A stretch of 64,000 nt of DNA from Diphasiastrum complanatum (taxonomy: Eukaryota > Streptophyta > Lycopodiopsida > Lycopodiales > Lycopodiaceae): contig CM055105.1 of assembly GCA_029204225.1 (NCBI GenBank), forward strand, positions 16,749,353 to 16,813,352, read 5' to 3'. Shown here one piece after another: positions 46,944-59,109 of this stretch. The position numbers and the translations under genes were made by a program. The first letter of the stretch is position 1. Every line of letters starts with the position of its first letter. The notes beneath the pieces are model-generated. The model worked only from the letters and a program-made list of their open reading frames with translations. It was not told the DNA's origin and made no database searches.

Positions 46944-49054
46944 AGAATGGCCTTTTAAGTGTTTATCTCTACTTTGGAGTACAAACTCAAACTTGAAAAG
47001 TAGTTTTCAATCAGGTTTCACCCTCTATAAGTTAGTAACATCACTTTTATGTAATAGTCTAAAAAGTATCCACAATTCTTTGTAAACAACTCATAAATGC
47101 CTCTTGGTACAAATACTCTTAGAATATCCAAAAATTGACAGTATAACAATTCATCCCACTAGAATCGCGAAACTATGTAAGCCTCATGGTGAATCTCGAA
47201 AGATGGAATGACCATGTAGGAACTAGGATTTCTAAGCAAATGTAATAAATGCAAGTAGGCCCCTCTTAGAAAAGTAGAGGACCTCTGAGAGCCGTCTTTT
47301 GATGGTGACCTCTAATGGAGAGGATAATTCCACATGTAATTTGTGTAATTTGAAATTGCCACTAGGATGCCACCTAAGGAGCTCTCTTGTTTATTTAAGA
47401 GGCTTCTCCTTTGTAGAAGGGAGCTTTTTTGTGTAATGTATCGACTCCATGCTTAAATGAGAATAGCTTCCACGAGTTTGATGCATCCTTGAGCTCCTTG
47501 ATCATTCTTGTTTCTTGAGTGATGCATTAATGATCTTGCCCTTCCATTTCTTGAGTGTGGTTGTGGATTTACTGGTGGATTAGTTTTATTTCTTGTTTGT
47601 GGAACTAGAGTGGATAAGCTTTCTTGCTTTCGTAGATTAATGTAGGAATCAGCATTGTGGTAAATCATCTTGGTTGGGTTTGCTGCCTAGCTTAGTTTCT
47701 CGCATTTAGAATGTATGTGTTAGCTTAGTTTAGTTCGTAAGGATCTGTTTCATTTCGTTTTTGCAACTAGTAGAAGTAGGTTTTCATTGATGTTCAACTG
47801 CGCTATAAGTTAATTTCTTGGTTGAACGCTTTGGTTACATGCTTGGGTTTAAATGCATGTGATTTGGTTCAAGAGAGACGAATCTACAAGTCCTCTGACA
47901 GGCAAGACTTTACTACAACAAAGATCAGTCCATTTCTATCTGGTTTGGGCATTGTAATAAGAAAAAAAGCGTCAAGATGCCCACAGTCTCTGTTGACAGG
48001 CAGAACACAAATGTAACCTGTAAGCAATAAGAAGAATAACTCGTAGACAGATCCTACCAGAGGAACCTGTCCACAAACTCAAAGCTCTCACATTCACAGC
48101 GTCATCACTGTTTGCTGCACCAGTTTGCCAACTCGACCTGCACACACACACTCTACACCTACACTCCTTCTACTAACACACGCACTTACATCACGACCTG
48201 CAAGAAACCAAAACGACCTACTCTTCATCCAACCTGCACACACTCCAAGAAACTCTTGCTTCGACAGCTCCAAACTTGTGCTTCAACACCTCCAAGAAGC
48301 TCACTCCAGAAAAATGCGCTAAAGCTAGAAAAGAAGCATAGAAAAATGCGCTAAAGCTAAAAAAGAAGCACAGATGATAGACTTTTGTCTGTTGATGACG
48401 GAGACTTTGTGCACAGCTCGTGAGGTACAGAGCAAAACCAAGACCAAGAAAAAAAAGAGCTATTGAAAATGATGCAGAGTAGCTTGCAAGGTAGAGAGCA
48501 AGAGACACCAAGAAATAGTAAGAGAGAGAGAGGCGCGAGCAATAGACTGAAAAAGCTACCACTGGTGAAAGTGGTATTATTATTCCAAGTATTTTAGCTA
48601 GAATACCAACATGTCCTCACGCTCCTCACTACGACGACCCCTCCGAGTATGAACGTATACTTGATGTGGAATGGGTAAGAGACAACTAATCCTTAGATTG
48701 CAACCTGTGAAGGTAACTTAGTAGCAAAGGCGAAAGGGCCAGATTCAATCGGATCCAAAAACTTGGTATTTTCAGTGGAAATTTTGGCAGAGCTTCACTA
48801 GCAAAGGTGACAAATGACTCGAATTCAGCCCTTATATAGCGGAATTTAGAGTCGTATTAGGTGAAATTCACTTTCCCTTGCTCAGTTTCACCCAAATTTT
48901 GGCAAGCACCTTCTTCACAAAATTCTAAGACCTTAGGGAAGTCTACGAGAGTTCAGAAGGTGATTTGACTGCTATGCAAAGGTTCTGCAAGGGTTCGGGT
49001 TGTTTGCGAGAGTTCAACTCTCGTAGGAAGTGATCTCTCGCACAACTTGTTCCT
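46944..49054. other. Intergenic, mostly unassigned
   Basis: No recognised gene. At 48309-48340 and 48341-48372 a 32-base unit is tandemly doubled with two differences. The region 48110-48330 is rich in short CA/CT/CG-poor simple sequence and yields overlapping chance ORFs on both strands. Confidence 0.4.
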
Positions 49055-49611
49055 GTGATTGGATTTTCAAGATCAGAAAAAAACCAAAAAACACGATCTT
49101 ATCCAATGGAACACCATACTGATCCCACAGACGATTATCCACCAGAAATGGTGTCTCCTACGTCTGACGAAATCCAACGTCATAGGTTCTCTCGAATGAA
49201 ATCACACGTCCATGAGCCTTCTTCAAATCCATTCGAGAGCCAAGAATCTCATAGATCCAAATCTTCGTGTGCCAGAGCCCATTTTCATCTGTAGAATCTG
49301 TTGGAAATTAAGTCCACAGTTGTCTCCTTGGTGAATAACTATTTCTATTTCAAGATTCTTCCTGCACGTTTATTGATCGTTGATCTAGGGTCAGGTAAAA
49401 CCAACTTTGGTTTTATGTCTGCTCATTTGATACCTGCAGGAATCATAAATTAGACAGCCAAACTATTTGAAGAATGTCTACAACGGGCTTTCAACTGATC
49501 TCCAATAAAGGGTAATCAATTCTATCATATTTCAAGTTCAGATGTTAAGCTCAATAATTTGAAAATCATTGAAGACTTGGCCATCTTCTACGGAGAAAAA
49601 CCAGCAGCTTG
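49055..49611 (+). pseudogene. Unassigned reading frame with a few stops
   Basis: One plus-strand frame runs from ATG 49055 to a stop at 49609-49611, about 185 codons, with only three internal stops (49292, near 49452 and 49497). It contains MEHHTDPTDDYPPEMVS and, later, LLIVDLGSGKTNFGF and NLKIIEDLAIFYGEKPA. It lies directly before a Copia knuckle region, where gag would be expected, but I see no UBN2 capsid motif. It could be an unusual gag, a captured gene piece or chance. Confidence 0.35.
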
Positions 49612-51500
49612 TCCATCATAGACAAGTCCCTGGCTCTATACACCAAGAAGAAAGACTACTCCAAGGGAAAGAATCAAGTGCAACAACAACAACATAAGCC
49701 TCACACTCAAGGTGAGAATAGTGGATCACGCAAGAAGCTTTTCTGTAGATATTGCAAGAGAGCCAATCACGACATCAAGAAGTGTCGTATCCGCATCTAC
49801 AACGAGACAAAGAAGCAAGAACAACAGCAACCATATTTTTCCAATGCGACATAATTCAAGAAGCAAGATACACACTTGTTAATGGCTTACAACAGTAGCA
49901 ACGAAGACCATGATAGCTGGTACCTGGACAGCGAGGCTACCCAACACATGACCTCTCGCAAGGAATGGTTTATCGAGTATGTAACTTACAATAGAGATCA
50001 ATTTATCTATCTCGGAGAGTCAAGCACCATACGCGTAGAAGGCAAATGGACAGTCAAGAGCGCGTTCAAAAACGATCTTTCTATTTATGTCACCAATGTT
50101 TTTCACGTACCTCATTTGTCAAAGAATCTGTTGTCGGTTTCTAAGATAACTGATGAGGGCTACACTGTTACTTTCTCATCTAAGCAGTGTACAATCTTAT
50201 ATGAAGATACTACTCTGACTACATGCACTAGAGTCAGAAATCTTTACGTACTCTCAAATTCAGTTGCATTAGCTAGCATCTCTCATGAAAATGTAAACGA
50301 TAATGCTATTCTGTGGCATAGTCAATTTGGACACGTGAATACAAGATCACTTTTCTATATGCATTGTAATAATTTAGTTGATGGATTACATTTCACTTCT
50401 TCATTGGATAGGAAATCTTTCTTTTGTGAATCATGCATCTATGAGAAGCACTCTAGAAGCAAGTCTCCCAAATCACATTCCATCAAAACAAAGCATGTAT
50501 TGGATCTTGTACATAGTGATCTTTGTGGTCCAATGCCAACTCCGTCCTTAGGAGATGCAATCTATTTTATCACTTTCATAGATGATTATTCTAGATGGTC
50601 TACAGTCATGTTCATTAAGCACAAATCAGAAGTGTTTGAATGCTTCAAGATTTCAAGGCCATGGTTGAGACACAAAACGTCTACAAAAGTTAAAGCACTC
50701 CGAACTGATGGCGATGGCGAATACCTCTCTAACGAGATGTCCGACCATGGTATTAGAAGACAGCTCACCACTTCCTATTCACCTCAACAGAATGATATTG
50801 TAGAAAGGAAAATCGAACTCTTCTCAACTCAACCATATCCATGCTACATCAAGCACACCTACCTGTGAAGTTTTGGGTAGAAGCTACTGCCACAACCTGT
50901 TACTTACAAAACAGATCCAGCACCAAAGCCGTCAACAACAAAACTCCTTATGAAGTTTGGCATGGACACAACCCTAGTGTCAACCATTTAAAATCTTTGG
51001 TTGTATATGTTTTGTTAGGAAGAAGTTGGATCATGGGACAAATAAATGTATTTTCATTGGCTATCCTAATGAATATAAAGCTTACAAAGTTTATGATCCA
51101 TCCACCAACATAGTATTTGTCTCTAGGGATGTAATATTTCAAGAACATACATACTATGATTTCAAACAACCATCGATAAACGATGCTATGTCATTTCATC
51201 CTATTTTACGTAGCATGGATTCTTCCAACGTTGATGTTCCTTCTACAGAAACTGCAGCTATAGCTACAAAAGCCGAGCAATTGACAATACCTGTCATCAG
51301 ACCAGACCAAGCCAGCTCGAGCAGATCTGGAGAAATTCAAGAAGAAGCATCATCACATCCTAGTCAACCAAACGTCCGTAGATCCTCACAGACTCGGACA
51401 GTTCCTGAGAGGTATACATCTCAATCATTTTGGAGTTCAACAGAAGAACCAGAGACCCTAGCCGAAGCCATTTACTCCAAGGATGTTGTGAAGTGGTAAG

Positions 51501-52580
51501 TGTCGTAAAACAGTGTGGCGTGAGCGGCAGCGGAAGCTCGATGATTTGAGCGAGGCATGTAGGAATGGAAACACAACAATTAGCAGAAAAAATATTCAAG
51601 TAGAAAAATTCATACAGATTGTGCAAATGAACAACACAATAGTGAGACAAAAATTGCTCTTTGATTAATATCAACAGTGAGTACAATGGCTTGAAGTAAT
51701 AACTTCAGTTTGTTGAGCATGATAACACTGACTACAGAAAACTCTGATTAAAAGAGAAATTCAATTTACACTTACATAGCTTGATTAAGCTAGTATATAT
51801 ATTTACAAGTGTCGAGAGAAAAATATCTTATGCCTTAACTGCCATTTACTCCAATTTTGCATATGTACAAAAGCTGGTAACCACCCTTAGGATATTTGTT
51901 TCTCCACTTGTTTTAGGGTTGATAATAAGTTGGTGACGTCAGTCTGCCAATGTAGCAAAAACGCAAAAAATCTGAAGGTGCCCTCTAGACTGAAGGTATG
52001 CAAATCCTAAAGGTGCCCTTAGATTTAAGGTGTGTAAATCCCTAAGGCGCCTGTAGACTGAAGGCAGTGAAGAAGCTGAAAAAGACGAAGGTGTCTTAAG
52101 AATGGTTTCTAAGGCATTTTGGCCAGCCTTACACTGAAGGCAACAAAGAAGGAGAAGATGCCTTAGACTGAAGACATCAAAGAAGGAGAAGGTGCCTTAG
52201 ATTAAAGACATCGAAGAAGGCGAAGATGCCTTAGATTAAAGACAACGAAGAAGACGAAGGTGCCTTAGATTTAAAGATAGCGAAAAAGTCGAAAAGGCAA
52301 AGGTGACTTGAAATGGTTTTTAAGGCATTCTGGCCACTTTGTCGCATTTTTCGCAAAGGGGCGAAAAAGGCAAAGGTGCCTTAAAAATGGTTTCTAAGGC
52401 ATTTTGGCCACTTGGCCATTGTGTCGCATTTTCTGCGAAGATGCAAAAAAGTCGAAGGTGCCTAAAAAATGGTTAAGGCAAAAAGATCTTAAAGGGAAAA
52501 ATGTGAAGGTCCGAAAACATGTAGTCAACGTTCGGTTTTTAGGATGCTCATTACTTGAATGATTTGTTTAAGGTTGAGCA
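51501..52580. repeat. Probable solo LTR inserted into Copia G
   Basis: The pol frame is interrupted after KW and resumes with QAMEI. The intervening 1080 bp begin TGTCGTAAAA and end GGTTGAGCA, and TAAG stands on both sides (51497-51500 and 52581-52584). Removing the insert with one TAAG restores the frame across the junction. It has a TATA-like stretch near 51795 and no coding domain, as expected for a solo LTR. The duplication is only four bases, so this is moderately sure. Confidence 0.55.
51975..52460. repeat. Minisatellite inside the solo LTR
   Basis: Imperfect units of about 35-40 bases built on GAAGGTGCCTTAGA...GAAGACATCGAAGAAG repeat many times. Longer units include TTTCTAAGGCATTTTGGCCACTT (near 52105, 52330 and 52395). 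Confidence 0.75.
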
Positions 52581-53744
52581 TAAGAAATCTAACAATAACA
52601 AGCTATGGAAATCAAGTACAACTCACTTTTGACGAACTAGACCTGGACACTGGTCGACTTCCCCACTCACAAGAGAGCTATCTACAATAAGTGGATCTTC
52701 AAGAAGAAGATCAACTTTGATGGTTCCATTGCTAAATGGAATGCACGGCTGGTGGCTAAAGGATTCACTCAAGTCCAAGGAGTGGATTATCAAAAAAAAT
52801 TCAGTCCTGTCATCAAGATGCAGTCAATCAAGACTTTGATTGCATTAGCAGCCGTAGAAGACTTCGAATGGATGTTAAGACAATATTTCTCAACAACAAC
52901 GTCGAGGAGGAGCTATATACCTTCCAATTGAAAGGATTCGAAGTCAAAGGCCACGAGCACAAAGTGTGCAAGCTACACAAAACAATCTATGGTTTGAAAC
53001 AAGCCGCAAGAGCATGGTTTGATAGACTCAACTCTTATCTCATTCAATTGGGATTTGCAAACAATTCAGCTAATTGTAATGTTTATTCAAAACATATAGG
53101 CACCAATTTAGTTCACATAGCTCTTTACGTAGATGATGCATTTATCTTGTCTAACGACACTTTTCTTCTGCACACTACTAAGAGTGATCTGTCAAAGGAA
53201 TTTGACATGACTGATTTAGGAGCTGTCCATTCCTTGCTAGGAATTCACAGACATATCTAAAAGGCATTTAAAAAAAATTTCATATGTCTTATTGAAAACC
53301 AATTGATACTCCAATGGATCCAAGTATAGTATGGACTAAACCTATTTGTGCTGATTTTGATAGTGAAGTACTCGACATAGCGAAGTACCCTTATCATTCA
53401 CTAATAGAATCTTTGATGTATGCAAAGTTGTGTACTAGACCAGATTTAACATACATTGTTAGCACGTTAAGTCAATTCATGTCTAATCCTAGGATCTCCC
53501 ATTGGAAAGCATTAAAGAGAGCGATGAGATATATTCAGGGAAGTTTAGATCACATTTTATGTTATGATGGAAATGCTATCGACCCACTCGTCCTGCGAGG
53601 CTACTCCGACTCAGATTGGGAAGGAACAGTCTCTACCAAAAAATCTCTCTTCGGGTTCTGTTTCTATTTGGCAGGGGGACCGATTTCGTGGAACTCAAAG
53701 AAACAGAAATCTGTGTATAACGTAGATGAATGCTTGTTGTGATC

Positions 53745-54189
53745 TGAATGCACTTCATTGTTGTTTGATCACACTTGTTCACTCACTCTGATCATAACAC
53801 GAACGTCTACGACTCCTCAATTTTTGATCAGACGATGGCTGTTTTTGACGCTTTAGGAACTTGCTCTGTCATATTGCTCTTTCAATCTATTTCAGAACTA
53901 AACTTCTAACTAAATCCATTTTTCAGTAATACCACACACAAACCATTTCTAATCTCTTCACTGTACTGTACTCATTTTTGTTTTTGTGAGTATGAACTAA
54001 TTCATAAGATCATGTTGGGCAACAGAACATTTAAGCAGTGATTATACTTAGCATATACATTCTATTAGACTGTTTTTGCATCTAGTAGCCCATTCCAATG
54101 AGAGAGCTGTTTTGCGAATATTCCTGCTCTCTTCTCCGTTCGCGTTCTCGATACTCCATCGTCCCCTTCAAAATCATCATAGGCCAGAA
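53745..54189. other. Unassigned spacer
   Basis: No coding signal; could hold the LTR or leader of the gypsy gag that follows, but no repeat pair supports it. Confidence 0.3.
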
Positions 54190-54834
54190 TACACCTGAAT
54201 GGAGCTTTTGCCGCTCCCGACACTCATCTTGAAAAGCGAACACTCGAGTAAGATCAACCCAAGTTTGACGGTAGTTCGGACCCTAAAAGATTCTTGCAAA
54301 TTTTTGAGAATGCATGTGACATTTATGGCGAAACATCTAATGATGTTATGGTCCAATTGTTTTCCATGACCATGATTGCTAAAGCACATGACTGATTTTT
54401 TAATCTCAATTGTGATGATAAGACTAATTGGTCTGTATCAAAAGAGTCATTTATCAAACATTTCAAGCCCTTTCGTTTGATAGAGAGTCCTTTTGTGAAA
54501 CTGAGTGATATCAAGATGGTAAAAGACGAATGCGTATGCAACTATATCGAGCGTTTCAAGCGCTTAAAAGGTCAAGTACAAGAACAATCCACCGAACAGA
54601 TGCTCATAATCTAGTTTTTAGTCAGACTTCCACGATGGATTAGACGCGAGCTTAGACCCAATGATGAATATATGAGCTGAAAGTTAGCTATGTCTGATGC
54701 CATTCGGGAGGAAGACGAAGGATCCGATGTTGACGAATCCAAAGAACGAAATGCACATCGTGCTACTGTAGGAGTTTGTTTGTCGAAGTTCAACTATCAT
54801 CTGTCTTATTGTCACAAAATGCGACATAGCACTT
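54190..54834 (+). pseudogene. Ty3/gypsy-type gag fragment
   Basis: The plus-strand frame reads DPKRFLQIFENACDIYGETSND, then a block whose expected tryptophan (AKAHD-x-FF) is a TGA stop at about 54394. SKESFIKHFKPFRL and NYIERFKRLK follow, then LVRLPRWIRREL after a TAG at 54612. This is the Retrotrans_gag layout. It ends at a TGA near 54834, next to an opposite-strand Copia gag. No pol is present. Confidence 0.7.
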
Positions 54835-54839
54835 GAGTC

Positions 54840-55642
54840 AACATCGTCCTTCACCCATCTTTGAGGATTCTGGATCTTCCATGTATGATGAGCTGTTGGA
54901 GCTCTCCTTCCTTCCTTCTGCCTTTTTTGTTCCTTGGATTCTGATAACAATCCATGGTAGCATGACCCTTCTTTTGATAATGTACATACTCAATCTTCGA
55001 ATTCAGACAACATTTATCCATAGTGTGGCCATCACGTCTGCATCTAACGCAGGTCTTCTTCTCACCGCCTTGTTGCTTGTTCTTGCTCCTACCTTTCGAT
55101 CTTCCTTCTTGATCTCCATCTCCCTATTGGTTCGGATCTCCTTTTCAGGTTGACTCCCTCTTAGGCTGAGGCTTCTTCTTCAGCTGTTCTCTGTTGTTGT
55201 AGAGAGCCCAATTAGATTCGTTCTTGTTGTCATAGTGCTCTCGAGCCTCCACCTCTTCTTTGATGTCAATGACAGCCTTTTCGAAGGTCATTTTAGGATC
55301 TTTGGCCATTAAGGTCCGGGTAGTCTAGAACGATCTTGGTAGTGAGCGTAGTAGGTACGTGAGCTGCTTTTCTTGTGAGACTGCGTGCTCTGTTCTGACA
55401 TTGTGTAATGACAAGAATATGTTTTTCATCTTTCTGATGAAGCTTGTGAGATCCTTGCCATCCCACATTAGATAGGTAAGCTGATCTTCCAGATGCATTA
55501 TTTGATTGCGTGACTTCTTGGTCTGAAATTTGGTGGTGAGTGCATTCCACATCTCTCTTGCGTTAGATATAATTGCAAGATCAAGGGTGATGCTATCTTT
55601 GATGGAAGAAGATATGACAACTATAGCTTTGTCATTTGTCAT
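54840..55642 (-). pseudogene. Copia-type gag with two zinc knuckles, fragment
   Basis: The minus strand from 55642 reads MTNDKAIVVISSSIKDS, NAREMWNALTTKFQ, LTYLMWDGKDLTSFIRKM and LTYLLRSLP, a UBN2-type capsid lacking its first part. After a TAG or shift near 55325 the frame continues FEKAVIDIKEEVEAREHYD to knuckle CVRCRRDGHTMDKC (about 55055-55010). A second, damaged knuckle follows (HYQKKGHATMDC). Two knuckles distinguish it from the other gags here. No pol follows; gypsy gag on the opposite strand begins immediately. Confidence 0.75.
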
Positions 55643-55916
55643 GCTTAACTAGTACTTCTCAGCTCTCATACTCGGCTCTCAGTCTTCGTTCATCTCGTCT
55701 TTTCAGGGACCTCCTCAGTCTAAGGTGAGAGGAGGTGCTCTTGGGTAGTTCCAGCAGAGTATCTTGGGAATTCGCCAGAATCAGCCAACAATAACAAACA
55801 TGAAACACAGAATTGCAATAAGGTCTTTCGATAATTGTTATTTGAAAATTTCACATGAGATCAAAATGAGCTAAGGCTCACAATATATGATCCGCTTTAG
55901 CATCTCATGTGAAGTT

Positions 55917-56026
55917 TTACAAGTATATATACAAGGAGTAAACTATTTGATTGTTCTATATTTTTTTTAATTGAATTCACATTAGACTGTAGTTGACTAA
56001 ATCACTCCTTGTATATATACTTGTAA
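55917..56026. repeat. Inverted repeat with 23-bp perfect arms
   Basis: Arms at 55917-55939 (TTACAAGTATATATACAAGGAGT) and 56004-56026 are exact reverse complements, 64 bases apart. They could be tips of a small foldback element, or two opposite LTR TATA regions brought together. Confidence 0.8.
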
Positions 56027-56039
56027 TCTGATTTAATCT

Positions 56040-56549
56040 ATGCTTAATCTGCTGGTTTAGACTTCACCTCCACATGAACAATGAGAATTTGCTATAGAAG
56101 TCACCTGTTGAGAGAGCAATGGTTGCATTTGTTAAAGTTGATATTGATGTTAAGGATGCATCCTTAGTTCAAATTGAAACGGTTTGGAATAAGCTTGACA
56201 CAGTTTTGATCTTCCTTCAAACATTCGTCGAACATTCGTCAAATATTCTTTGACACTTCCTCAACATTTGTCTTCAATTTCCCTTCAAAAATCTTTGGAT
56301 TTTGTTCAAATTGACCCAAATTTCATAAACTTTGAATTTTGCAACTTAGCAATATTGTCTTGAAATTGTGTGTAAAATTGAGCCAAATTTCATAAAGTTC
56401 AAATTCTACAACTTTGCGACTTTGTCTTGAAACTGTGTGTAAATATGCAGACTATGCAAATTTGCATATAATTCTATTGGCTTGTATTTACAACACACTT
56501 TTCTAAGTAGCTTTATATGAGTATAGTATCTATAGATCATTTACAATCA
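56040..56549. other. AT-rich spacer with local duplications
   Basis: No gene. CCAAATTTCATAAA(C/G)TT recurs near 56320 and 56385 together with TTGCGACTT/GTCTTGAAA-type stretches, so a 70-80-base segment is imperfectly duplicated. Confidence 0.4.
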
Positions 56550-57690
56550 TCTGAGGATCAAAATAACATGAGTAGGAGTAAGATTAATTCCAACAACTTC
56601 ATCTTGTTTCGGCTTGTTTCTATATGTTTCCTTGTTGTTTGGATTGGATTGGATTGACAAAAGTAGAAGAAGAAGGATACTCACGATTTTTTTTTGTAAT
56701 ACATCTAGTGATAGATCTCTATGTGTTGAGTGCAACGATTCATGTGAGTATAGGCTTGCAGTATCAAAGTTCAGCAACTATGTAAAAGAAAGAATTTGTG
56801 ACCACCTTTTTTGTTCATCTCAACTCCTTGCTCAAAATAAGCTTGGTGGTATATATAGATTTACAATAATAAAGCATAATGAATTAATGCAACTACGAAA
56901 ATACGTATACCGTCTCTTCTTGCAATTGATAGACCTTGACACATTAACCCTCGATACTAGAGCCTGGCAATCATAATGCAAGTAAATTAGAACAAATACA
57001 AAGAAAATTTATGACCATTTTATTTGTTGGTCTCAACTTTTTGATAACAAATGTCTAGGTGGTGACTATGAATTGTCAATAATAAAGAATGTAAAGCCTC
57101 ATGTGAATAAAAGAATGAGCATATCCCCCCTTATGGCCAATTATATATCTCGACATGTTGATTGCAATTGTGTAGAAGAATAGCATAAATTCTCAATATT
57201 GAGACCTTATGAGTATAATATGAGTACAAGTAAGTGAAAAGTGAATGCCCTCTTAGTTTGTATTGACTCTTTGATGACAATTGTGTAGATGACAAATATA
57301 GATTCAAATTAATAAAGCCTAGGGTGCTTGATATGAGTAAGAAATTAAGTTAGTTTGTTATTCATCTTGATTTTGAAATCACAACTATCTAGGAAAAAAA
57401 AATCCTAGCGATAAAGTCTCACGAGCTTGATGAGAGTAAGAAAAAAAGTATATTCTCTCATCTAGCTAGTGATAGATTTTAATGTGCTAAATGCAATAAT
57501 GTAGAAGGCAACTATAGTTTTTCATTAGTGAAGCCTTGCAAATATATTGCAGGTTACTAAAAGGGAAAAAAAAAAAACCTCTTTTGTCTTGACTCCTTGA
57601 TGGAGAGTATAAATTATCACAAATGAAACCTAGAAGGTTTACGAGAGTAAGAAAAAATGCTAAATTTTTATACATCTCAACATCTTGAGC
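56550..57690. repeat. Degenerate tandem array, monomer about 108 bp
   Basis: A recognisable core, AATAAAGCCT-ATGAG...ATGAGTAAGAAAA, recurs near 56869, 56975, 57091, 57201, 57306, 57412, 57526 and 57622, at spacings of 96-116 bases. Between cores a second shared block resembles CTTGACTCCTTGATGACAATT (for example near 56819, 57029, 57265 and 57585). Copies are heavily diverged. ORFs on either strand inside the array are chance products. The family is not one I recognise. Confidence 0.6.
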
Positions 57691-58059
57691 ATTATCATGC
57701 AAATGATTTGTCGAAATGAAGTGTTAATAGACTTAAAATCTTCGATTTGTGGCTCCTTATTTGGTATCGTTTTTGTTTCTCCTTTAATACAATGTTATTT
57801 TAAAATGCAAATGTCTTGTAGAGCTCTTGGAGCAATTCTTCAAAGAACAAGCCCAATCATCATTCTTATTTCAGTAACCATATTAATCTTATTTGCTAAG
57901 TTAGTTTCAACACAAATAAGGCCAAAATTATCAGTCGTTAGAATATACAAAACAACTATATCAAATGGTAAAAGATTGGGACTTAGCAACTTTTCCGAAT
58001 TATCTTTTTATGAACTACCTTGTAGAAACACAAGAAGTTTATTGTCATTTTATGTTTAA
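57685..58059 (+). CDS. Unidentified 124-codon ORF with hydrophobic segments
   Basis: ATG at 57685 to a stop at 58059. It has two hydrophobic stretches: SICGSLFGIVFVSPLIQCYF (about residues 20-39) and, later, an Ile/Val/Leu-rich run beginning IIILISVTILILFAK. The C-terminal third is polar and ends SLLSFYV. No family is recognised, and the first bases overlap the last copy of the tandem array. It may be a small membrane-protein relic or a chance ORF in AT-rich DNA. Confidence 0.2.
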   Translation: MSIIMQMICRNEVLIDLKSSICGSLFGIVFVSPLIQCYFKMQMSCRALGAILQRTSPIIILISVTILILFAKLVSTQIRPKLSVVRIYKTTISNGKRLGLSNFSELSFYELPCRNTRSLLSFYV

Positions 58060-58734
58060 TATTGTAATTACCCCTCCTTGAGACAATTTTACGATGATTC
58101 CTTGCTTGTCAAGATGCACTTGTCAAGACACAAATGTGCTTAAGCTTTAGCCAATTTGGATTAGTGTGTCTAGTTATATATTGGCTCAATTGAAGTTGTC
58201 CCCTATGCTAGTAAGATCGTAGAATGAGATTAGAGATTATCAATAAGGCTTAATCAATTAGGTCTGCTCAATTGAAACTTTGGATGAGGCTCAATGAATT
58301 GACCGTGAATATAGCAGAAATATTTGAGATCAATCCAAAGAACTTTATGAGACAACGATTCAAATGGCAATGCATATAAACAGCTTCACCTTTGCAACGA
58401 TATGAAAATAAGAGAGCACATTGCTTGAAATAACTAGTGTCAGGCTAGTATGAAAAAAAGGTTGCACATTGTTTGAATTAACCAAGGCCATGTAGCATTG
58501 GGATATTGGAGAATCTCTAGAAAGGGCAACCTGTTAGGGTATTTTTGTATTTAGAGGCCATATTGTGTTTATGCCATCGTATGAAAATATTTATTGTGTA
58601 TTTGTAATTTAGTGACTAATGTTGTAAGGTCGCCATCAAGATTGTTACAACAAGTTCGTAGTTTAAGGAAGTTAAAGTGAACGTAAGAGTTTGTTTACGA
58701 GTGTTTACGTTGGGAATTGTTCATTTACGGATGG
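58060..58734. other. Intergenic, nothing recognised
   Basis: AT-rich sequence without coding structure. Confidence 0.4.
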
Positions 58735-59097
58735 TTATGGAACTTTTGTAGAAGTATGGCTACTTTGGTTGAGAGGAGGAGCTGATGATTTGGGGTGAGA
58801 GCTTAACTTTGTCATCAATTGCTTACTCTGATTCATTGTAACTGCTTGCAGCAAGAGGAATATTCCTTGCATAAGACCCAATTCACAAAGTTGTTCAAAA
58901 AAGTCGTTAGCATTTACAGACTTTGTATACTGATTCTTACATAATGGGAAGTGTTTATCAAATTGTTGTACCATTGGAAGTGTATATCTTTGCCCTAACA
59001 CAAGCCTTTTGCAACTAGGATTTAGATGGGTGCAATATTTGGAGTCTACCACAATTTTACAGAGGTGATGAAGGGATTGGGTGTTGAGGGGTTGCAT
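58735..59097 (-). pseudogene. Unidentified minus-strand ORF, 120 codons
   Basis: It reads from MQPLNTQSLHHLCKIVVDSKY to a Ser/Pro-rich tail. Composition is protein-like with several Cys, but no known motif is present. A short unit such as NANDFFEQLCELGLMQGIF looks like structured protein. Possibly a retroelement gag piece; unproven. Confidence 0.2.
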
Positions 59098-59109
59098 TTT
59101 TTGCTAACA

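Larger units (their letters stand above)
49609..53742 (+). pseudogene. Copia gag-pol fragment G, split by a solo LTR
   Basis: Plus strand in order: zinc knuckle CRYCKRANHDIKKC (49744-49785), protease region WYLDSEATQHMT (49919-49954; the usual DSGA is DSEA), pre-integrase (LWHSQFGHVN), integrase with FIDDYSRW and LRTDGDGEY (normally DNGGE), the end of integrase and linker (51026-51499), then a 1.1-kb insertion. RT follows (YNKWIFKKKIN, ARLVAKGFTQ, a displaced DVKTIFLNN at 52868, YVDDAFI near 53130), then RNase H (YSDSDWEG) ending prematurely at 53742. No LTR or primer site is found. Changed catalytic motifs and frameshifts show long decay. Confidence 0.85.

Noticed and set aside
49298-49611. 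Possible endogenous viral capsid or movement-protein piece
   Set aside because: No recognisable viral motif; kept only as an unassigned frame.
51975-52460. CRISPR-like regular repeats
   Set aside because: Units are adjacent, imperfect and without unique spacers; this is a minisatellite in a plant LTR.
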